From Pseudomonadota bacterium (GTDB lineage Bacteria > Pseudomonadota > Gammaproteobacteria > Burkholderiales > Methylophilaceae), in the NCBI GenBank assembly GCA_029563075.1, contig JAKQTN010000065.1, positions 1 to 61,763 of the forward strand: DNA of 61,763 nucleotides. The letters run 5' to 3'. Position numbers and translations under genes: made by a program. This document shows, in pieces, positions 44,270-53,756 of this stretch. Numbering within the stretch: position 1 is the stretch's first letter; every line of letters starts with the position of its first letter. The notes below the pieces were generated by a model. That model had not been told where the DNA came from, did not search any database, and saw only the letters and a list, made by a program, of their open reading frames with translations.

Positions 44270-44653
44270 ATGACATCTGATATAAAACAAAACGCAACAT
44301 TTGACTTGGAAATAATGAAACAGGCAGTAATTGACGCGATTGAAGATATTAAAGGTTTTGATATCAGCGTGATGGATGTGCGCAAACTCACCAGCCTCAC
44401 CAATTACATGATTGTTGCTTCGGCGACTTCCAGCCGCCAAGCCAAAGCCATTGCCGACAATGTACGCGAGAAGCTTAAAGAAAAGGGTTACCACATTCGC
44501 GGTACGGAAGGCGAAAAAGACGGTGAATGGGTGCTGGTGGATTTGGACGACATTGTCGTGCACATCATGGTGCCCACTACGCGCGCTTATTATAATCTTG
44601 AGCAATTATGGGGTGAGGCGGAAAGCCGCCGTAGCCATATCAAGGCCGAATAA
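44270..44653 (+). CDS. rsfS: Ribosome silencing factor RsfS
   Basis: This is a 127-residue RsfS/YbeB protein that binds uL14 and blocks subunit joining when nutrients are low. The domain includes IKGFDISVMDVRKLTSLTNYMIVASATSSRQAKAI-like sequence and GEWVLVDLDDIVVHIM. The usual upstream partner nadD is absent here; panD takes that place. Confidence 0.95.
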   Translation: MTSDIKQNATFDLEIMKQAVIDAIEDIKGFDISVMDVRKLTSLTNYMIVASATSSRQAKAIADNVREKLKEKGYHIRGTEGEKDGEWVLVDLDDIVVHIMVPTTRAYYNLEQLWGEAESRRSHIKAE

Positions 44654-44686
44654 ACAAGGTTTTGAAATAATCTGAAAGAGTAATAC

Positions 44687-45154
44687 TTGAAGCTGCGTAT
44701 TATCTCTGTCGGCCACAAAATGCCAAGCTGGGTTGAAGCGGCTTGTGCGGAATACACCAAGCGCATGCCGCGCGAACTTACACTGGAAATCATCGAGATC
44801 AAGCCGGACAAGCGTGCCGATGGCAAAAATAGCGCAGTGGTGCAGGAAGCCGAAGCCAAGCGCATTCTGGATGCGGTCGGCAAAGATTTTTTGATTGCCT
44901 GCGACGAGCGCGGACAGGAAGTGACCACCCTGCAACTCGCTGAAAAAATGCAGCACTTGCAAACGCTTGGCCGTGATACCAGCATTGTGATTGGCGGTGC
45001 GGACGGCTTGCACCCTGAACTAAAAAAACAAGCGGATTGGCTATGGGGCTTATCCAAACTCACCCTGCCGCATGCGTTTGTGCGTGTATTGCTATGCGAG
45101 CAACTTTACCGGGCACATACGGTCATTCAAGGCCACCCTTATCACCGCGAATAA
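44687..45154 (+). CDS. rlmH: 23S rRNA pseudouridine1915 methyltransferase RlmH
   Basis: The 155-residue SPOUT methyltransferase modifies m3-pseudouridine 1915. It has the conserved IVIGGADGLHPEL knot region, KLTLPHAFVRVLLCEQLYRA and the C-terminal HPYHRE. The start is TTG at 44687, preceded by GAAAGAG. It follows rsfS in the common order. Confidence 0.95.
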   Translation: MKLRIISVGHKMPSWVEAACAEYTKRMPRELTLEIIEIKPDKRADGKNSAVVQEAEAKRILDAVGKDFLIACDERGQEVTTLQLAEKMQHLQTLGRDTSIVIGGADGLHPELKKQADWLWGLSKLTLPHAFVRVLLCEQLYRAHTVIQGHPYHRE

Positions 45155-45157
45155 CCC

Positions 45158-46579
45158 ATGAACAACGCCCTTGTTTGGTTTCGCCGCGATTTGCGCGATT
45201 TTGATCATGCTGCGCTATATCAGGCCCTTAAAAGCTCGCAAGCGGTTTATTGCGTTTTTATTTTTGATACAGAAATTTTAGACAGACTCACCAGCAAAGC
45301 AGACCGCCGCGTTGAGTTTATCTGGGAATGTGTGCGTGAACTCAAAGCTGCGCTACAAGCCAAAGGCGGCGATTTAATCGTTATGCACGGCAGCGCACGC
45401 AAACTCGTTCCAGAGCTGGCCCTGCAGCTCAATATCCACGGGGTGTTTGCAAACCGGGATTATGAGCCAGAGGCGATTGAGCGCGATGCCGACGTTGCCG
45501 TACAGCTTGCCAAAATTGGCATCAAGTTTCACGACTTTAAGGACCAGGCCATTTTTGAAAAAAACGAGGTTTTGTCTTTAAGCGGCAAGCCCTACAGCGT
45601 GTTTACTCCGTATAAAAATGCGCACCTTAAAAAACTCGACGATTTCTACCTGAAACCTTACCAGGTCGATAGCCACATGCATAACCTGGCAAAAATAGCG
45701 CCCAGCGAGCTTATCAGCCTGGAAGCCATGGGATTTGCACGTACCAATTTAAAAGCGCTGCGCCTGCCGACTGGCATGAGCGGTGGCAAAATGCTATTTG
45801 AAGACTTTGAAAACCGCATGCATCGATACAAAGAAGCGCGCGATTTCCCTGCGGTGAAAGGTGTTTCGTATTTGTCAGCGCATTTGCGCTTTGGCACAGT
45901 ATCAATCCGCCATTTGGCGAGGCAAGCCAGAGACCGCGCCAATACTGGTTCGCAGGCATGGCTAAATGAGCTGGTCTGGCGCGATTTTTACTTTCAGATG
46001 CTGTATCACAACCCGCAGATTGCTACCGGAAAAGCTTATAAGCCAGCATTTGAAAATTTACCTTTCCCTAATAATCCAGCACTTTTCAACGCCTGGTGCG
46101 AAGGCAAAACCGGCTATCCATTAGTAGATGCCGCCATGCGACAGCTCAATCAAACCGGCTTTATGCACAACCGCCTACGCATGATCACGGCCAGTTTTCT
46201 GGTGAAAGATCTGCTCGTGGATTGGCGCTGGGGCGAGCGCTATTTTGCCGAACATTTAATCGATTACGACCTAAGCGCCAATAACGGCGGCTGGCAATGG
46301 GCCGCCAGCACAGGCTGTGATGCTCAACCGTGGTTTCGCATCTTTAACCCCATCACCCAAAGCGAAAGGTTCGATCCGCAAGGCCAATTTATCCGCAAAT
46401 ATGTGCCGGAATTGGTCAGTTGCGATGACAAGGAAATTCACGCGCCGTGGCAAATTCCACGGCTTCGTCAACAATCCATCAAAATTGTCATTGGCGAAGA
46501 TTATCCGGCACCCATCGTTAACCATGCCACACAGCGAGCATTGGCGCTAGATTTATATAAAAACTGCAGTACGTACTAA
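45158..46579 (+). CDS. phrB: Deoxyribodipyrimidine photolyase
   Basis: The 473-residue class I CPD photolyase splits UV-induced pyrimidine dimers using blue light. The N-terminal antenna domain (NALVWFRRDLRDFDH) is followed by the FAD-binding helical domain with WLNELVWRDFYFQML, MRQLNQTGFMHNRLRMI, DWRWGERYFAEHLIDYDLS and NNGGWQWAASTGCDAQPWF. It starts three bases after rlmH. Confidence 0.95.
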   Translation: MNNALVWFRRDLRDFDHAALYQALKSSQAVYCVFIFDTEILDRLTSKADRRVEFIWECVRELKAALQAKGGDLIVMHGSARKLVPELALQLNIHGVFANRDYEPEAIERDADVAVQLAKIGIKFHDFKDQAIFEKNEVLSLSGKPYSVFTPYKNAHLKKLDDFYLKPYQVDSHMHNLAKIAPSELISLEAMGFARTNLKALRLPTGMSGGKMLFEDFENRMHRYKEARDFPAVKGVSYLSAHLRFGTVSIRHLARQARDRANTGSQAWLNELVWRDFYFQMLYHNPQIATGKAYKPAFENLPFPNNPALFNAWCEGKTGYPLVDAAMRQLNQTGFMHNRLRMITASFLVKDLLVDWRWGERYFAEHLIDYDLSANNGGWQWAASTGCDAQPWFRIFNPITQSERFDPQGQFIRKYVPELVSCDDKEIHAPWQIPRLRQQSIKIVIGEDYPAPIVNHATQRALALDLYKNCSTY

Positions 46580-46797
46580 GCCAATTAATCCGCACCCGGC
46601 ACAAGGCATAGTTATTGCTAGGAATATTGAGAGCGATCAATTCTATTGTTGTTTTTCAGCAACAGGCTGTTGGCGGCATCTGGAGAGTTTTTTAAACACT
46701 GGACAATACTGGTGAGTGTCGTAGATAATAGCTTCGATAGAATTGCTTGAATTTTAATTACAACAGAACAACACATATAATTTAAGTGACCAACACA

Positions 46798-47550
46798 ATG
46801 CAATCAACATTAAGAACATTTCTACTCAGTTGCGTCCTGGCGCTATTAGTGTCGGGCTGTGCCACGCAAGCCAATAAAGACCCGCTAGAGGGAATAAATC
46901 GCGGCATCTATAAATTTAACGACGTGACCGACAGAGCGCTGTTCAAACCTGTAGCAAAAGCTTATAAAACCGTTGCGCCTACGCCGGTACGCAAAGGCTT
47001 TAATAACTTTTTCAACAATTTAGGCTCAATCACCACGGTTTTAAACGATTTACTGCAGCTTAAATTCGCAAACGCCTTCACCGATGCCGGCCGTTTCATC
47101 ATCAACAGCACTTTTGGCTTGGCAGGGTTCATCGACGTAGCAAGCATGGACAACATCCCCAACCATAAAGAGGACTTTGGCCAGACTTTAGGGCACTGGG
47201 GCGTGGGTAACGGCGCGTATCTTGTGCTGCCGTTTTTAGGCGCGAGCACAGTACGTGATACGACAGGCTTGATATTCGACACTGTAACCTCAGACCCGAT
47301 TACTTATACACACAATATTGGGCAAGTCAGGTTGCATAATCAGTTACGTGCTGCGCAATTCATAGACAGGCGCACCGAGTTGCTCGATGCGAAAGATTTT
47401 ATAGACAACGCCTCGCTTGACCCATATGCGTTCTATCGTGACGCCTATTTGCAGCGCCGTGAAAGCCTGGTGGCTGACGGCGTGGTTGAATCAAAAGTCG
47501 ACGATGGTTTTGAGCCAGCCGATGAAGATATGCCAGCTGAAGTCAAATAA
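46798..47550 (+). CDS. mlaA: Outer-membrane lipid asymmetry lipoprotein MlaA (VacJ)
   Basis: The 250-residue lipoprotein removes misplaced phospholipids from the outer leaflet. The lipobox LLVSGC sets lipidated Cys21. DPLEGINRGIYKFNDVTDRALFKPVAKAY-like sequence and GHWGVGNGAYLVLPFLGASTVRD are family hallmarks. I prefer ATG 46798 over the in-frame GTG at 46786, because a perfect TATAAT at 46776-46781 would place transcription start after the GTG. The other mla genes are not in the window. Confidence 0.93.
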   Translation: MQSTLRTFLLSCVLALLVSGCATQANKDPLEGINRGIYKFNDVTDRALFKPVAKAYKTVAPTPVRKGFNNFFNNLGSITTVLNDLLQLKFANAFTDAGRFIINSTFGLAGFIDVASMDNIPNHKEDFGQTLGHWGVGNGAYLVLPFLGASTVRDTTGLIFDTVTSDPITYTHNIGQVRLHNQLRAAQFIDRRTELLDAKDFIDNASLDPYAFYRDAYLQRRESLVADGVVESKVDDGFEPADEDMPAEVK

Positions 47551-47574
47551 ATAATCCTTAACCTGCCCAATAAT

Positions 47575-47609
47575 AAGCCCCGCTCATTCAAACTGGCGGG
47601 GCTTTTTAT
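47575..47609 (+). terminator. Terminator of mlaA
   Basis: A 9-bp stem, AAGCCCCGC against GCGGGGCTT, with a 12-base loop is followed by TTTTATTT. Confidence 0.85.
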
Positions 47610-47632
47610 TTGCTGCACGGCCGGTAAGGCAA

Positions 47633-48970
47633 TCACCCTGCTGCGACGGTCATATTTTCGATTAAAATTGAGCCCGTTTGTTTAGAGCTTTGTTTGTTGA
47701 TGTCGCTGCCGATTGCTATGATCTGCCGCAACATATCCTTCATGTTGCCTGCGATGGTGATTTCTTCTACCGGATACGCTATCAAACCATTCTCCACCCA
47801 AAACCCCGCCGCACCGCGAGAGTAATCGCCCGTAACCATATTCAGGCCGTGTCCCAGCACCTCTGTCACCAATAAGCCCGTGCCCATCAGTTTTAACAAC
47901 TCCGAAAAGCTATGGTTGGTATGCTGCACAATCAAGTTATGGCTGCCGCCCGCGTTGCCGGTAGTTTGCATGCCCAACTTGCGTGCAGAATAGCTGGATA
48001 GCATATAGCCCTGCAACACGCCATTCTCAACCAGACTGCGTGACTTTGTTGCAACGCCCTCATTATCAAACGGGCTACTGGCAATGCCTTTTTTAAGGTG
48101 TGGCAACTCTTCAATATTCAACAACGGCGATGCGATTTGTTTGCCTAGGCTATCCAGCAAAAAAGAAGATTTTCGATACAAACTGCCGCCTGAAATTGCG
48201 CCAACTAGTGACGAAATCAGTCCCGATGCAAGCGGCGCCTCGAACAAAACCGGCACTTGGCAGGTAGTAATGGCTATCGCCCCCAAACGACGTACCGTGC
48301 GCTCACCCGCCAGTTTACCCACGTGCTCGGCAGATTCCATATCAGGCAAATGACGCGCCGTGGTATACCAGTAATCGCGTTGCATATTTTCACCTTCCTC
48401 CGCTATCACTGAGCAGCTTATACTGTGACGCGAACTGGGATAACCGCCCACAAAACCATGGGTGTTTGCATAGGCAAAAATACTCTCGCTGCTAGAAACG
48501 CCTGCACCTTCGGAGTTGGTAATACGTTTTTTATCGACTGCAAACGCCGCCGCTTCACACTGCCTGGCAATAGCAATCGCCTCGTCCACGCTGATATTCC
48601 ATGGATGATGCAAATCCAGGTCCAGTATTTCTGTGGCCATCAAATTGGCATCGGCCAGACCGCAAAACTCGTCTTTAGCCGTATATTTCGCAATATTACA
48701 AGCCGCTTCCACCGTCTCTTTTAACGCTTGCGGGCTTAAATCAGAACTGCTGGCATAGCCTTTCTGATGATCAAAATACACGGTGACGGAAACGCCTTTA
48801 TCGCGGTTATATTCAATATTTTCCGGCTCCCCCATGCGTACCGAAACATTCTGCCCCGTACCGAAACTCACCTCGGTTTCGGCGCTGGTGGCGCCAGCCC
48901 GTCTGGCATGTTTCAGCACATCCTGGCTAATTTGTTTTAAGGTGTCTAAATCCATCAAGCTGTTAGTCAT
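47633..48970 (-). CDS. pmbA: TldD/PmbA-family metalloprotease PmbA
   Basis: The 445-residue PmbA (TldE) subunit forms the TldD/TldE protease, which matures modified peptides such as microcin B17. It includes SVRMGEPENIEYNRDKGVSVTVYFD-like sequence, GNAGGSHNLIV and GLLVTEVLGHGLNMVTGDYSRGAAGFWVENG-like C-terminal blocks. It lacks the HExxH of TldD, as expected. It is divergent from the darP gene over 74 bp, a common betaproteobacterial arrangement. Confidence 0.94.
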   Translation of the reverse strand: MTNSLMDLDTLKQISQDVLKHARRAGATSAETEVSFGTGQNVSVRMGEPENIEYNRDKGVSVTVYFDHQKGYASSSDLSPQALKETVEAACNIAKYTAKDEFCGLADANLMATEILDLDLHHPWNISVDEAIAIARQCEAAAFAVDKKRITNSEGAGVSSSESIFAYANTHGFVGGYPSSRHSISCSVIAEEGENMQRDYWYTTARHLPDMESAEHVGKLAGERTVRRLGAIAITTCQVPVLFEAPLASGLISSLVGAISGGSLYRKSSFLLDSLGKQIASPLLNIEELPHLKKGIASSPFDNEGVATKSRSLVENGVLQGYMLSSYSARKLGMQTTGNAGGSHNLIVQHTNHSFSELLKLMGTGLLVTEVLGHGLNMVTGDYSRGAAGFWVENGLIAYPVEEITIAGNMKDMLRQIIAIGSDINKQSSKQTGSILIENMTVAAG

Positions 48971-49044
48971 TAAATTTAAGCGATCATACTAAAAATGCTA
49001 TCATACCGTAGCTAACAATAAAGCCCCAGAAACCTATAGACATC

Positions 49045-49557
49045 GTGATTGAAAAAAAAAACATAGTAGAGCCCATCAGCAAAACCAAACTCAAGGCAGA
49101 GGCAGATGCACAGCAAGCGATTGGCAAAAAGCTGGTCGATTTACCTAAAGACCGGCTGATGAAACTTAACCTGCCAGAAGCCCTGTATGAAGCGGTGCTT
49201 GAGGCCAAGCGCATCACTGCCAACGGCGCGATTCGGCGCCAAATGCAATATCTAGGCAGGCTGATGCGCGATATTGACAGCACCGCCATTGTAGATCAGC
49301 TTCAGCGCTGGGAAGGCAAGCACAACGAAGAAAACGCGCGTTTTCATACGCTGGAGCGCTGGCGCACACGCCTGCTTTCTGACAACAATGCAGTGTCGGA
49401 ATTCTTGCTTGCTTTTCCACATGCCGATAGCCAACAATTGCGTACGCTGATTCGCAATGCGCAACGTGAAGAAGCGGCGCAAAAACCACCTAAGAGCAGC
49501 CGTGAATTATTCAAGCTTATTCGAGAAATATCGGAACATAACCATCAGGAATCTTAA
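49045..49557 (+). CDS. darP: Ribosome-associated protein DarP/YjgA (DUF615)
   Basis: The 170-residue DUF615 protein is involved in 50S assembly. Characteristic parts are the KKLVDLPKDRLMKLNLPEAL stretch, RRQMQYLGRLMRDID and the C-terminal SRELFKLIREI. The start is GTG at 49045; no ATG is available and the ribosome site is weak. nhaD follows after 34 bp. Confidence 0.92.
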   Translation: MIEKKNIVEPISKTKLKAEADAQQAIGKKLVDLPKDRLMKLNLPEALYEAVLEAKRITANGAIRRQMQYLGRLMRDIDSTAIVDQLQRWEGKHNEENARFHTLERWRTRLLSDNNAVSEFLLAFPHADSQQLRTLIRNAQREEAAQKPPKSSRELFKLIREISEHNHQES

Positions 49558-49591
49558 ACCTGCCACCCAAGTAAAAAAACAAAATTTAAGC

Positions 49592-51007
49592 ATGTCAAAA
49601 ATTTTCATTTTCGTTACTTCATTACTTGTTCCTGCGATCAGCCTTGCTTCCGAAGCTTCAAAGCCACTGGACCTTACTAATCACTGGGTAGGGATTGCCG
49701 CCTTAATGCTATTCTTTGTCGCTTACCTGGTTGTGATGGCCGAAGAGTTCATCCACCTGCGCAAATCCAAGCCCGTGGTACTCACAGCGGGCATCATCTG
49801 GGCGTTGATAGCATGGTATTACCAATCGCATAACATCCCCCATGTAGTAGAAGCGGCGTTTAGGCACAACCTGTTGGACTATGCCGAACTGTTGCTATTT
49901 TTGATTGTAGCCATGACCTACATCAACGCAATGGCCGAGCGCCAGGTGTTCGAGGCCCTGCGCACATGGCTGATACGCAAAGACCTGAGCTACCGCGCTT
50001 TGTTCTGGGTGACAGGCTTGTTGGCGTTTTTAATTTCCCCCGTAGCGGACAATCTGACCACAGCACTACTCATGGGCGCAGTAGTTTTGGCTGTGGGCGG
50101 CAGCAATAAAAAGTTTGTATTACTGTCATGCATTAATCTGGTCATTGCGGCGAATGCTGGCGGCGCGTTTAGCCCGTTCGGCGACATTACGACGTTGATG
50201 GTGTGGCAGAAAAATATTCATGCCAGCAACGGCATTGTGGATTTTTGGGTGTTCTTTAGCCTATTCATCCCCGCAGCAGTAAATTGGCTGGTGCCCGCCA
50301 GTATCATGCATTTTGCGGTCCCTGACGAAAAGCCCAAAGGCAACAGCATTCAACTACCGATGCGGCGCGGCGCGCTGACAATTGTCGGCCTGTTTTTTAT
50401 CACAATTGCTATGGCAGTGATGGCACATAGCCTGCTTGGCCTGCCACCGGTGCTGGGCATGATGACCGGGCTGGGATTTTTACAGCTATATTCATACATT
50501 TTGAAAATTCAAGGTGAAAAAACGCATTACGCAAACACCCCGCAGGGCGACATGAGCAACCCGATTCCATACGATATCTATAACAAAGTCGCACGCGCTG
50601 AATGGGATACCTTGTTCTTCTTTTACGGCGTCATTATCTGCGTTGGCGGACTGGGCTTTCTGGGCTACCTCGCGCTGCTTTCTCAGGCGATTTATGGCGG
50701 CCTGGGTGCTACCAATGCCAACATTGTGATCGGTCTTATTTCTGCTGTGGTGGACAACATTCCCGTCATGTTCGCCGTGCTTAGCATGATGCCTGACATG
50801 TCGGTAGGTCAATGGATGCTTGTAACCTTAACCGCGGGGGTAGGCGGCTCATTGCTGTCAATCGGTTCCGCCGCTGGCGTGGCACTTATGGGACAAGCCC
50901 ACGGCAGCTATACTTTTTTTGGGCACCTCAAGTGGCTGCCAGTGATTGCGCTTGGCTACGCCGCAAGTATCGCAGCGCACATGTATTTTAACAGCCGCTT
51001 GTTCTAA
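49592..51007 (+). CDS. nhaD: NhaD-type sodium/proton antiporter
   Basis: The 471-residue membrane protein has about 12-13 hydrophobic segments and an N-terminal signal-like helix. It belongs to the NhaD branch of the ion-transporter superfamily. Conserved stretches are FLISPVADNLTTALLMGAVV, ANAGGAFSPFGDITTLMVW and VVDNIPVMFAVLSM, which contain the charged residues of the ion path. It exports Na+ or Li+ in exchange for H+. The last 4 bp overlap the convergent PDZ gene. I chose the ATG at 49592, since the open frame upstream lies in darP. Confidence 0.92.
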   Translation: MSKIFIFVTSLLVPAISLASEASKPLDLTNHWVGIAALMLFFVAYLVVMAEEFIHLRKSKPVVLTAGIIWALIAWYYQSHNIPHVVEAAFRHNLLDYAELLLFLIVAMTYINAMAERQVFEALRTWLIRKDLSYRALFWVTGLLAFLISPVADNLTTALLMGAVVLAVGGSNKKFVLLSCINLVIAANAGGAFSPFGDITTLMVWQKNIHASNGIVDFWVFFSLFIPAAVNWLVPASIMHFAVPDEKPKGNSIQLPMRRGALTIVGLFFITIAMAVMAHSLLGLPPVLGMMTGLGFLQLYSYILKIQGEKTHYANTPQGDMSNPIPYDIYNKVARAEWDTLFFFYGVIICVGGLGFLGYLALLSQAIYGGLGATNANIVIGLISAVVDNIPVMFAVLSMMPDMSVGQWMLVTLTAGVGGSLLSIGSAAGVALMGQAHGSYTFFGHLKWLPVIALGYAASIAAHMYFNSRLF

Positions 51008-51738
51008 CGGCGATTAACAGTGGCTTGCGTGGTTTTACTTTCACCTTCGCGCTGATATTGAATTGCAACATTTTGTCCTTGAAATTTGTTTACCACGGTG
51101 GAAAATTCTTCAGGTTTACCCAGTGCGATATCGTTTATTTTGAGCAACATGTCTCCACGCATTAAACCGGCTTTAGCTGCTGGAGATCCTCTAACCACTG
51201 CCAGCACTGTTAAGCCCTTTTCAGCAGCCGATGATTCTTCTGCCCCACCCGCATTTTTTAGTTTGATGACATGCACGCCAAGTAATGGCTCAGGCAATTT
51301 AGCCCAGTAACTAGCAAAATATTTATATTGCGTCGGTTCCTCTGTTAAATTCTCAGCATCAATTTCGCCACCGCCTTTTTTGGCGGCTTCTTTAATCATT
51401 TGGATTTTTGAAGCTGAAGTTTTGGCTGACCCATATTTTTTATAGATCAATACGGTATCGGCCTTGATGGACTTGGCATGCTGCAACGCCAGCTCTGGGG
51501 CTACATCGAAACCCTCAAACCCGGAAGTGCCCATCATGTCGTAGCCGTTTTCGAGCATGCTGATGTTATCGTCATCCTTATGATTGCTCACATAAATTTT
51601 GGTATCCGGGTTTGCCTGCAGTGAAGCTAAATTACTTGTATTTTGAGCTTTGTAATTTTTCTCATATAAGTTTTCGGCCGCAATTACGCCTGTGTGCAAA
51701 CCAACCAGAAAAACCAGACCTAATAATTTTTTCAGCAT
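51004..51738 (-). CDS. Exported PDZ-domain protein
   Basis: The 244-residue protein has a signal peptide (about 1-20). The middle domain of unknown type (about 30-150) has a Lys-Lys-Tyr-Gly-Ser segment and KYFASYWAKLP. A C-terminal PDZ domain (about 165-243) has the GSPAAKAGLMRGDMLLKIND signature. There is no protease domain. It is probably periplasmic and peptide-binding; its function is unknown. Confidence 0.78.
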   Translation of the reverse strand: MLKKLLGLVFLVGLHTGVIAAENLYEKNYKAQNTSNLASLQANPDTKIYVSNHKDDDNISMLENGYDMMGTSGFEGFDVAPELALQHAKSIKADTVLIYKKYGSAKTSASKIQMIKEAAKKGGGEIDAENLTEEPTQYKYFASYWAKLPEPLLGVHVIKLKNAGGAEESSAAEKGLTVLAVVRGSPAAKAGLMRGDMLLKINDIALGKPEEFSTVVNKFQGQNVAIQYQREGESKTTQATVNRR

Positions 51739-51811
51739 GCTTAAAACCCTTTAATTTTGGCGTGTTATGATTTAACACATTACTAGACACATCATATACA
51801 AAACAATTCAC

Positions 51812-52399
51812 ATGACAATTAAAATAGGCCTGGTTTCAATCAGCGACCGCGCATCCACCGGCGTATACGAGGACAAAGGCATTCCCAGCCTGCAGGAATG
51901 GCTTGGCCGTACGCTGATGACACCGTTTACGCTGGAATCACGCCTGATTGCCGATGAACAGGACGAGATTGAAGCAACGCTTAAAGATTTGGTAGACTAT
52001 CAAAACTGCCATTTAATTTTGACGACGGGCGGCACCGGCCCGGCTCCACGCGACGTGACGCCAGAGGCCACGCTTGCAGTGGGTGAAAAAGAGATGCCCG
52101 GCTTTGGGGAGCAAATGCGGCAGATCAGCCTGAATTTTGTGCCCACAGCCATTTTGTCACGCCAGGTTGCTGTGATTCGCAAACAGTGTTTGATCATCAA
52201 CCTGCCAGGCCAGCCCAAATCCATCGCGCAAACGCTGGAAGGCTTGAAAGATGAGGCTGGCAAACAAATTGTTCACGGCATCTTCGCGGCCGTGCCATAT
52301 TGTTTAGATATTATCGGTGCGCCTTACATTGAAACCAATGAGCAGATCGTCAAATCTTTCAGACCTAAATCTGCTGTTAGACCAGCCTCAAGTCAGTGA
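51812..52399 (+). CDS. mog: Molybdopterin adenylyltransferase Mog
   Basis: The 195-residue enzyme adenylates molybdopterin before metal insertion. GLVSISDRASTGVYEDKGIP and the nucleotide motif LTTGGTGPAPRDVTPEA are diagnostic, with LPGQPKSIAQTL after. A VanZ-like gene starts 19 bp after its stop. Confidence 0.95.
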   Translation: MTIKIGLVSISDRASTGVYEDKGIPSLQEWLGRTLMTPFTLESRLIADEQDEIEATLKDLVDYQNCHLILTTGGTGPAPRDVTPEATLAVGEKEMPGFGEQMRQISLNFVPTAILSRQVAVIRKQCLIINLPGQPKSIAQTLEGLKDEAGKQIVHGIFAAVPYCLDIIGAPYIETNEQIVKSFRPKSAVRPASSQ

Positions 52400-52418
52400 A
52401 CTAGCAAATCAAGTCAAT

Positions 52419-52799
52419 ATGAAACAACTTCCTCAAAAAACACTGCACATGATGCCACTTGTTTTTTGGGCTTTATTCGCTATCGTCACGGTGTTGATGC
52501 TGGTAGAACTTGCCCCCAAACAAGGTGGCTGGCCATATTGGGATAAAGTGCAGCATGCGCTAGTATTTGCAGCGCTCGCCTCTGTGGGCTATCTGGCTTT
52601 CCCGCAAAAAAAGCGTTGGGTTAGTCTGGGGTTGGTGTGCTACGGCGCCTTGATCGAGTGGCTGCAGAGCGTGCTTACAATGACACGCATGGCGAGTGCC
52701 AGTGACTGGCTAGCTGATGTCGCTGGCATCTTATTGGCAATACAAATCAGTTTGGCCTTGGCTTATTTAGCAAACAAGCTTCAGGCTGAAATACAATAA
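52419..52799 (+). CDS. VanZ-like membrane protein
   Basis: The 126-residue VanZ-family protein has four transmembrane segments. WDKVQHALVFAALASVGYLAF is the typical K/H-containing helix start, and the later EWLQSVLTMTRMASASDWLADVAG carries the conserved E and D residues. The function of stand-alone members is unknown. The ATG at 52419 is used; the frame upstream overlaps mog and is not VanZ-like. Confidence 0.85.
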   Translation: MKQLPQKTLHMMPLVFWALFAIVTVLMLVELAPKQGGWPYWDKVQHALVFAALASVGYLAFPQKKRWVSLGLVCYGALIEWLQSVLTMTRMASASDWLADVAGILLAIQISLALAYLANKLQAEIQ

Positions 52800-52802
52800 A
52801 CC

Positions 52803-53756
52803 ATGGCCTCAGAATTTGATTTAATCCAGCAGTATTTTACCAAGCCTTCGCACCATACCAACTTAAGCGTGGGCGACGATGCAGCGCTTATTAGCGTATC
52901 TCAAGGCATGGAACTTGCCATTGCTACCGACATGCTAGTGGCAGGTACGCATTTTTTTCATGATGCCGCGCCCTATGACATCGGCTGGAAGGCGCTTGCA
53001 GTCAATGTTTCAGACATGGCGGCGATGGGTGCGCAGCCGAAGTGGGCGACGCTGGCACTGGCTTTGCCAGAAGTAAATGAAGCTTGGTTAAGCGAATTTT
53101 CACGCGGTTTTTTTACCTGTGCCGAGCAATTTAATGTGGATTTGATCGGCGGTGATACTACGCGCGGGCCTCTAAATATCAGCGTCACCATCTTGGGTGA
53201 AGTGCCTAAAAACCAGGCACTTAAGCGTGACGGCGCACAGGCTGAAGATGACATCTGGGTGAGCGGAAACATTGGCAGTGCCGCAGCTGGCCTGGCGCAT
53301 TTGCAGGGCAAAATAAAGCTTGAAAACGATGCCCTGGAAGCCAGCATCCATGCGCTTCACAGGCCGATGCCGCGCATTAGTTTAGGTTTGGCTTTACGCG
53401 GTAGTGCGAACAGCGCGATTGATATTTCTGATGGACTGGCAGCGGATTTGGGACACATTCTAAAAGCCTCAAATGTGGGCGCGGACATTTTTATTAAACA
53501 CATCCCGCATTCACCTGCCCTGTCGGCCAATAATGACGCGAGGTTTCAGGCATGTATTTTAGGTGGTGGGGATGATTACGAACTCTGTTTTACAGCGCCG
53601 CGAGCTGCAAGAGAAAAAATCGAGACATTAAGTGGAACACTGAATCTGCCACTCGCCCGTATCGGCAACACCTGTACTGCACTTGGCTTGCGCGTGTATG
53701 ATGCGGAAAATAAACTGGTTCAGCTTCAAGCCAAAGGCTATGACCACTTTGCCTGA
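52803..53756 (+). CDS. thiL: Thiamine-monophosphate kinase
   Basis: The 317-residue PurM-fold kinase makes thiamine diphosphate from thiamine monophosphate. It includes SVGDDAALI, ATDMLVAGTHFF, WKALAVNVSDMAAMGA, GGDTTRGPLNISVT and DISDGLAADL. The end overlaps pgpA by 17 bp, the usual thiL-pgpA coupling. Confidence 0.95.
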   Translation: MASEFDLIQQYFTKPSHHTNLSVGDDAALISVSQGMELAIATDMLVAGTHFFHDAAPYDIGWKALAVNVSDMAAMGAQPKWATLALALPEVNEAWLSEFSRGFFTCAEQFNVDLIGGDTTRGPLNISVTILGEVPKNQALKRDGAQAEDDIWVSGNIGSAAAGLAHLQGKIKLENDALEASIHALHRPMPRISLGLALRGSANSAIDISDGLAADLGHILKASNVGADIFIKHIPHSPALSANNDARFQACILGGGDDYELCFTAPRAAREKIETLSGTLNLPLARIGNTCTALGLRVYDAENKLVQLQAKGYDHFA

